The notes beneath the pieces were generated by a model. That model searched no databases. It had not been told where the DNA came from and saw only the letters and a program-made list of their open reading frames with translations. Positions 61,100 to 64,000 of a stretch of DNA of 64,000 nucleotides are shown here, one piece after another. The stretch is from Phaseolus vulgaris (Eukaryota; Streptophyta; Magnoliopsida; Fabales; Fabaceae): positions 4,373,030 through 4,437,029 of the forward strand of contig NC_023749.2 in assembly GCF_000499845.2 (NCBI RefSeq), written 5' to 3'. Each line of letters begins with the position of its first letter. Position 1 is the stretch's first letter. The translations under genes were made by a program, and so were the position numbers.

Positions 61100-61950
61100 G
61101 CTGAAGACTATATGAGTGATGATGTTTGGCTGTTAAAATTTCGTGGTTAGCAACTCCATTACTGTCTACAGTGCACTCATCGCAGTCATCTATAAGGCCA
61201 CTGAATAAGATAAGAATACATATCAGTGTCCTCAAACATGTCCAACCACTTGAACCCTTCAAACATGTATACTGATTAGATGGTACCTGCAAGCACAAAC
61301 AAAGATTCAATGCACTGCCGAGTAGTTTTATTTTATCCATTACAGTGCATAACTCAAAAACTGAATATTGTTATCATGTGTTAGCTTAATGAAAAGAAGG
61401 GTGACCTGAGTGAAGGATCATGTTGATACACAGGGTCATAATCTATCGTGGAAATTTCAGCACCCTGCATCCGAAGGAACGTGTAGACAGACACTGATGT
61501 GATTGAGTAAATCCTATGTTACGTACATACAAAAATTCCACTCAGCTGATTGCGGTGGTAATCCATTGTGTAACTGAAATTAATCAAGGAAACATGGGAT
61601 TAAAAAACACAACAACAGTATTAAGAATTACGCTGTGTGATATGAGTTGCATGAAATGTTATAAAGTGTAGTAAGCTAGTGAGAGTATAGGAATGGATTA
61701 TGATGAGATGATGAATATGTGGAGGAGAAAACATTATCTCACCCGCTCTAGAAAATAATTCTCAGTAGATATTTTATGTTCATTTGTCCTATAGTATGTG
61801 GGTTGAGTGGTTGCATTGCATCCCTTCCAGTTCCCACCACTGGAGCAGCTGGAAAAATACTGTATCCAAGTTACATGGCATGGTGTATTTGAGTAGGTTG
61901 TGGTGTGAATAATTTCACCCTGTTGCAAACTAAACATCATTAACTTTCCC
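61100..61950 (-). other. Unidentified exon-like series, possible gene fragment
   Basis: The minus strand shows several short open pieces bounded by good splice signals. One ends before GTGAGA near 61741 (GEIIHTTTYSNTPCHVTW, CSSGGNWKGCNATTQP, TENYFLER). One runs from about 61579 to 61530 (YTMDYHRNQLSGIF, between CAG and GTATGT). One is GAEISTIDYDPVYQHDPSLR, ending before GTCACC near 61405. One is GLIDDCDECTVDSNGV, after TTATTCAG near 61204. The composition is protein-like rather than random. I do not recognise the family, and no complete frame from start to stop was assembled. It may be part of a gene, a pseudogene, or chance. Confidence 0.3.
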
Positions 61951-62149
61951 CCTTAAGATGAATTACCAATATATTGTAAAACTTCGTTCACTTTGCTAAT
62001 TAACTTTGCAATACTTGATACAAGGCTTATACAGACTCCTAGAGTGTGAAAAAATGCAATTAGTGATCACATGTGTATTTACAAGTTTCTGGATAACTCA
62101 GTTAATTAACAAAAACAATTTGTACGACAAGAACCAACCCTCACAAAGT

Positions 62150-63553
62150 CTATGTGGTAAATTGACCCGGAGTGGTCCAGCTCAACTCCGGCGTCTGTTC
62201 AGACACGCGCCACACCTTCACCGACTTGTCCAAGCTCCCCGTGTACACAATCCACCGCTGATCACCTTTCTGGCGAGGCTTCTCCTCTTGCGCCTGGTCC
62301 TCCTCCACGGCGATACATTTAACAGGACCCATGTGACCCGTCAGAACCGAATGGCAGGAGTGGAACCCACTCTCGTCGCGCTTCCACACACACACGTTCT
62401 TATCCGCAGACCCACTGAAGAGAAGGTTCCCCGCCACGGCCAGGCAGAGCACGGCTAGCTTGTGCCCTCTTAAAACGCCGCCGTGGATAAACCCACGCTT
62501 CTCGTCACTCTCCCAGAAGTTCACCATACCATCAGAGGAACCGCAATAAAGCACCGTGGCCGTAGGGTTCACCGCCAGCGCTGTAACCGCGTTCTCCTGC
62601 TCCAGCAAAATCCGGTCCAACACATGCTTTGGCTTCTTCCCCTTCTCATCGCGCACCCTCCTCCACATCTTCACCGTCCCATCCGCGGACCCCGTCAACA
62701 CCCACCCTCCGGACATCGCCACCACCGCGTTCACTGCATCGTCGTGCGCGTTGATCGACTCCAAGCACTTGGAATCCGCCACACGCCACACCTTCACCGT
62801 CTTGTCCCACGACCCGGAGTACAACAACCCTTCCTCCTTGTCCAGGCTCAAACTCGAAACGGCGTCGAAGTGCTTCACCTTCACCGCGTTCCGGTGCCGC
62901 CGAACCTCCACGTAATTCTTGGGGTTCATGGAACACTTGACGTAGTCTTTGAATGTCGGCAAGCTCCCGACGCGTTTATGCTTGCTTGGATTCTTGGACG
63001 AAACCTTCCACACTCGGATCTTCCCGTCTTGGTGGCCCGTGAAGATTTTTTCGCCGGAGATTATTATGGTTTTTACCAATCCACTGCTTGATTTGAAGCC
63101 AGTGTAGTCCTTGAGATGCTTCCAAACTCTTATGTTCTTGCTGTCGGAGCCCGTGTATAACAAGTCCCCGAAAACGGCCAAGGAATATATGTGACCCTCT
63201 TCGCGAACGAGGGATCCGATGAGGCTGTTTCCAGGAAAGTCGTCTTGTTGGTGGTGGAAGAGGTTTATCGCAGGTGAGGTGGGTAATAACCACGGAGACT
63301 TCTTGAGGGGAGATGAAGAATCGCGTTGGTAGTTCCACGGGGACATGGCGTAGGGAGAGACATTGTTGCTGCTGTCTGTGTAGTTTAAGTGGGCGGCGTT
63401 GCTGCGGCGGTTGTATTGGAAGTTATCATCGTCGTTGTTGGAGGGGTAAGGCGAGTTGGGTTCGGAGTGCAATAATGCTCCAAATTTGGGTCTGTGTAAG
63501 GCGTTGTTGTGTGTGTTGGGCTCCACCAAGGAGCCTCCCTGTGCGTTTGTCAT
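62150..63553 (-). CDS. JINGUBANG-like WD40 protein, tail-less paralogue
   Basis: Intronless 467-codon gene. Leader [20 protein letters not shown] with SPW motifs, then seven WD40 repeats: [83 protein letters not shown] and [12 protein letters not shown]. It stops 20 residues later ([10 protein letters not shown]), the normal end for the family. It is a close paralogue of the gene at 49549, in convergent orientation about 5 kb away. Its codons are GC-rich, whereas the long paralogue is AT-rich. Family members act as WD40 scaffolds; Arabidopsis JINGUBANG restrains pollen germination. A TATA box (63667-63674) and a G-box (63712-63717) precede it. The long plus-strand ORFs across it are shadows of GC-rich coding sequence. 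Confidence 0.93.
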   Translation of the reverse strand: MTNAQGGSLVEPNTHNNALHRPKFGALLHSEPNSPYPSNNDDDNFQYNRRSNAAHLNYTDSSNNVSPYAMSPWNYQRDSSSPLKKSPWLLPTSPAINLFHHQQDDFPGNSLIGSLVREEGHIYSLAVFGDLLYTGSDSKNIRVWKHLKDYTGFKSSSGLVKTIIISGEKIFTGHQDGKIRVWKVSSKNPSKHKRVGSLPTFKDYVKCSMNPKNYVEVRRHRNAVKVKHFDAVSSLSLDKEEGLLYSGSWDKTVKVWRVADSKCLESINAHDDAVNAVVAMSGGWVLTGSADGTVKMWRRVRDEKGKKPKHVLDRILLEQENAVTALAVNPTATVLYCGSSDGMVNFWESDEKRGFIHGGVLRGHKLAVLCLAVAGNLLFSGSADKNVCVWKRDESGFHSCHSVLTGHMGPVKCIAVEEDQAQEEKPRQKGDQRWIVYTGSLDKSVKVWRVSEQTPELSWTTPGQFTT

Positions 63554-63666
63554 TCAAAAATGAGAAAAAGCAATGAAGGAGAAATCTTAAAAATATTGAG
63601 ATGTGTTTATTGAGGTTGTGTTTGTTTGAGAGGATTGAAAGTTGAACAAGAGGTTGGTTACGCGGA

Positions 63667-63717
63667 TATATATAGCGAGAGGTGGAGGGAGATGGGGTGA
63701 TGGGTGCGCGACACGTG
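63667..63717 (-). promoter_or_regulatory. TATA box and G-box of the tail-less JINGUBANG-like gene
   Basis: TATATATA at 63667-63674, 114 bases before the ATG, and CACGTG at 63712-63717, about 40 bases further upstream. Confidence 0.55.
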
Positions 63718-64000
63718 TAATGAAACCGAAAATTGGAAGATTTTTTGTGGGAGAAAATGAACATTAGTTTTGTTGCGTAAGGAAGTGTGTTGGTTGCGCA
63801 TATGAATGAGCCATTGTTATGTTTGACTTTTCAATTTCTATACCATGAAGGGAAGGGAAGGGATCGTCTAATGTTGACCTTTTTGTCTTGTCAAAAAGCC
63901 GCTTTTTAGCTGATGCCACCATGACGTGTAATTCCCACTTGCCCTCTCCCTTCTGCTGGACGGTTTCAATAGATCTTCCCCAATTCTTTTACTCATAATA
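63718..64000. other. 5' flank at window edge
   Basis: Upstream region of the minus-strand gene; nothing further recognised. Confidence 0.5.

Noticed and set aside
62483..63091. 202-codon plus-strand ORF across the minus-strand WD40 gene
   Set aside because: His/Arg/Pro-rich shadow caused by GC-rich codons of the real gene on the other strand.

Overview
The window is nuclear DNA of a flowering plant. It has spliced genes with GT-AG introns, AT-rich intergenic DNA with transposon debris, and plant-only families (ATL RING-H2, CASP-like, COR413, CYP74, P-type PPR, JINGUBANG-type WD40). The overall look, and a short LTR-like family beginning 'CCCACATCGACTAG', suggest a legume of the Phaseolus/Vigna/Glycine group. 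That assignment is inference, because no marker settles the species.

Layout, left to right. A broken SmB spliceosomal-protein pseudogene (83-381). A DC1 (C1-like) zinc-finger gene on the minus strand (1016-1741). A single-exon P-type PPR gene (3768-5231). A three-exon CASP-like membrane protein on the minus strand (6159-7750). A tiny TOM6 gene on the minus strand (11723-11887) with a telo-box/site II promoter. A single-exon ATL-type RING-H2 ubiquitin ligase gene (15382-16569). A 19-exon long-chain acyl-CoA synthetase resembling LACS2 (20951-27125), with an intact tRNA-Ile(AAU) gene in antisense orientation in its first intron. A four-exon COR413 cold-regulated membrane protein on the minus strand (29495-31451) with ABRE and DRE-like sites upstream. 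A repeat-rich gap with LTR, LINE and CACTA remnants (31.6-37.8 kb). A two-exon CYP74C-type oxylipin P450 on the minus strand (37898-39435). A seven-exon proteasome assembly chaperone 2 gene on the minus strand (43229-46710). Last, a convergent pair of JINGUBANG-like WD40 genes (49549-57066 plus, 62150-63553 minus).

The outstanding feature is the plus-strand JINGUBANG-like gene. Its ordinary seven-bladed WD40 protein of about 460 residues continues without a stop or intron into about 2,040 more residues rich in Asn, Asp, Lys, Ser and Ile. The tail is built from three distinguishable repeat families: about 105 codons, about 40 codons, and exactly 28 codons. The neighbouring paralogue stops right after the WD40 domain and has no tail. 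The tail is also open on the antisense strand in exact codon register, giving two long hydrophobic shadow ORFs.

The genes do not form one pathway; this is an ordinary plant gene neighbourhood. Exon structures were assembled by reading splice sites and checking phase. The multi-exon models all close in frame (CASP-like 152 aa, LACS 656 aa, COR413 199 aa, CYP74C 480 aa, PAC2 280 aa).
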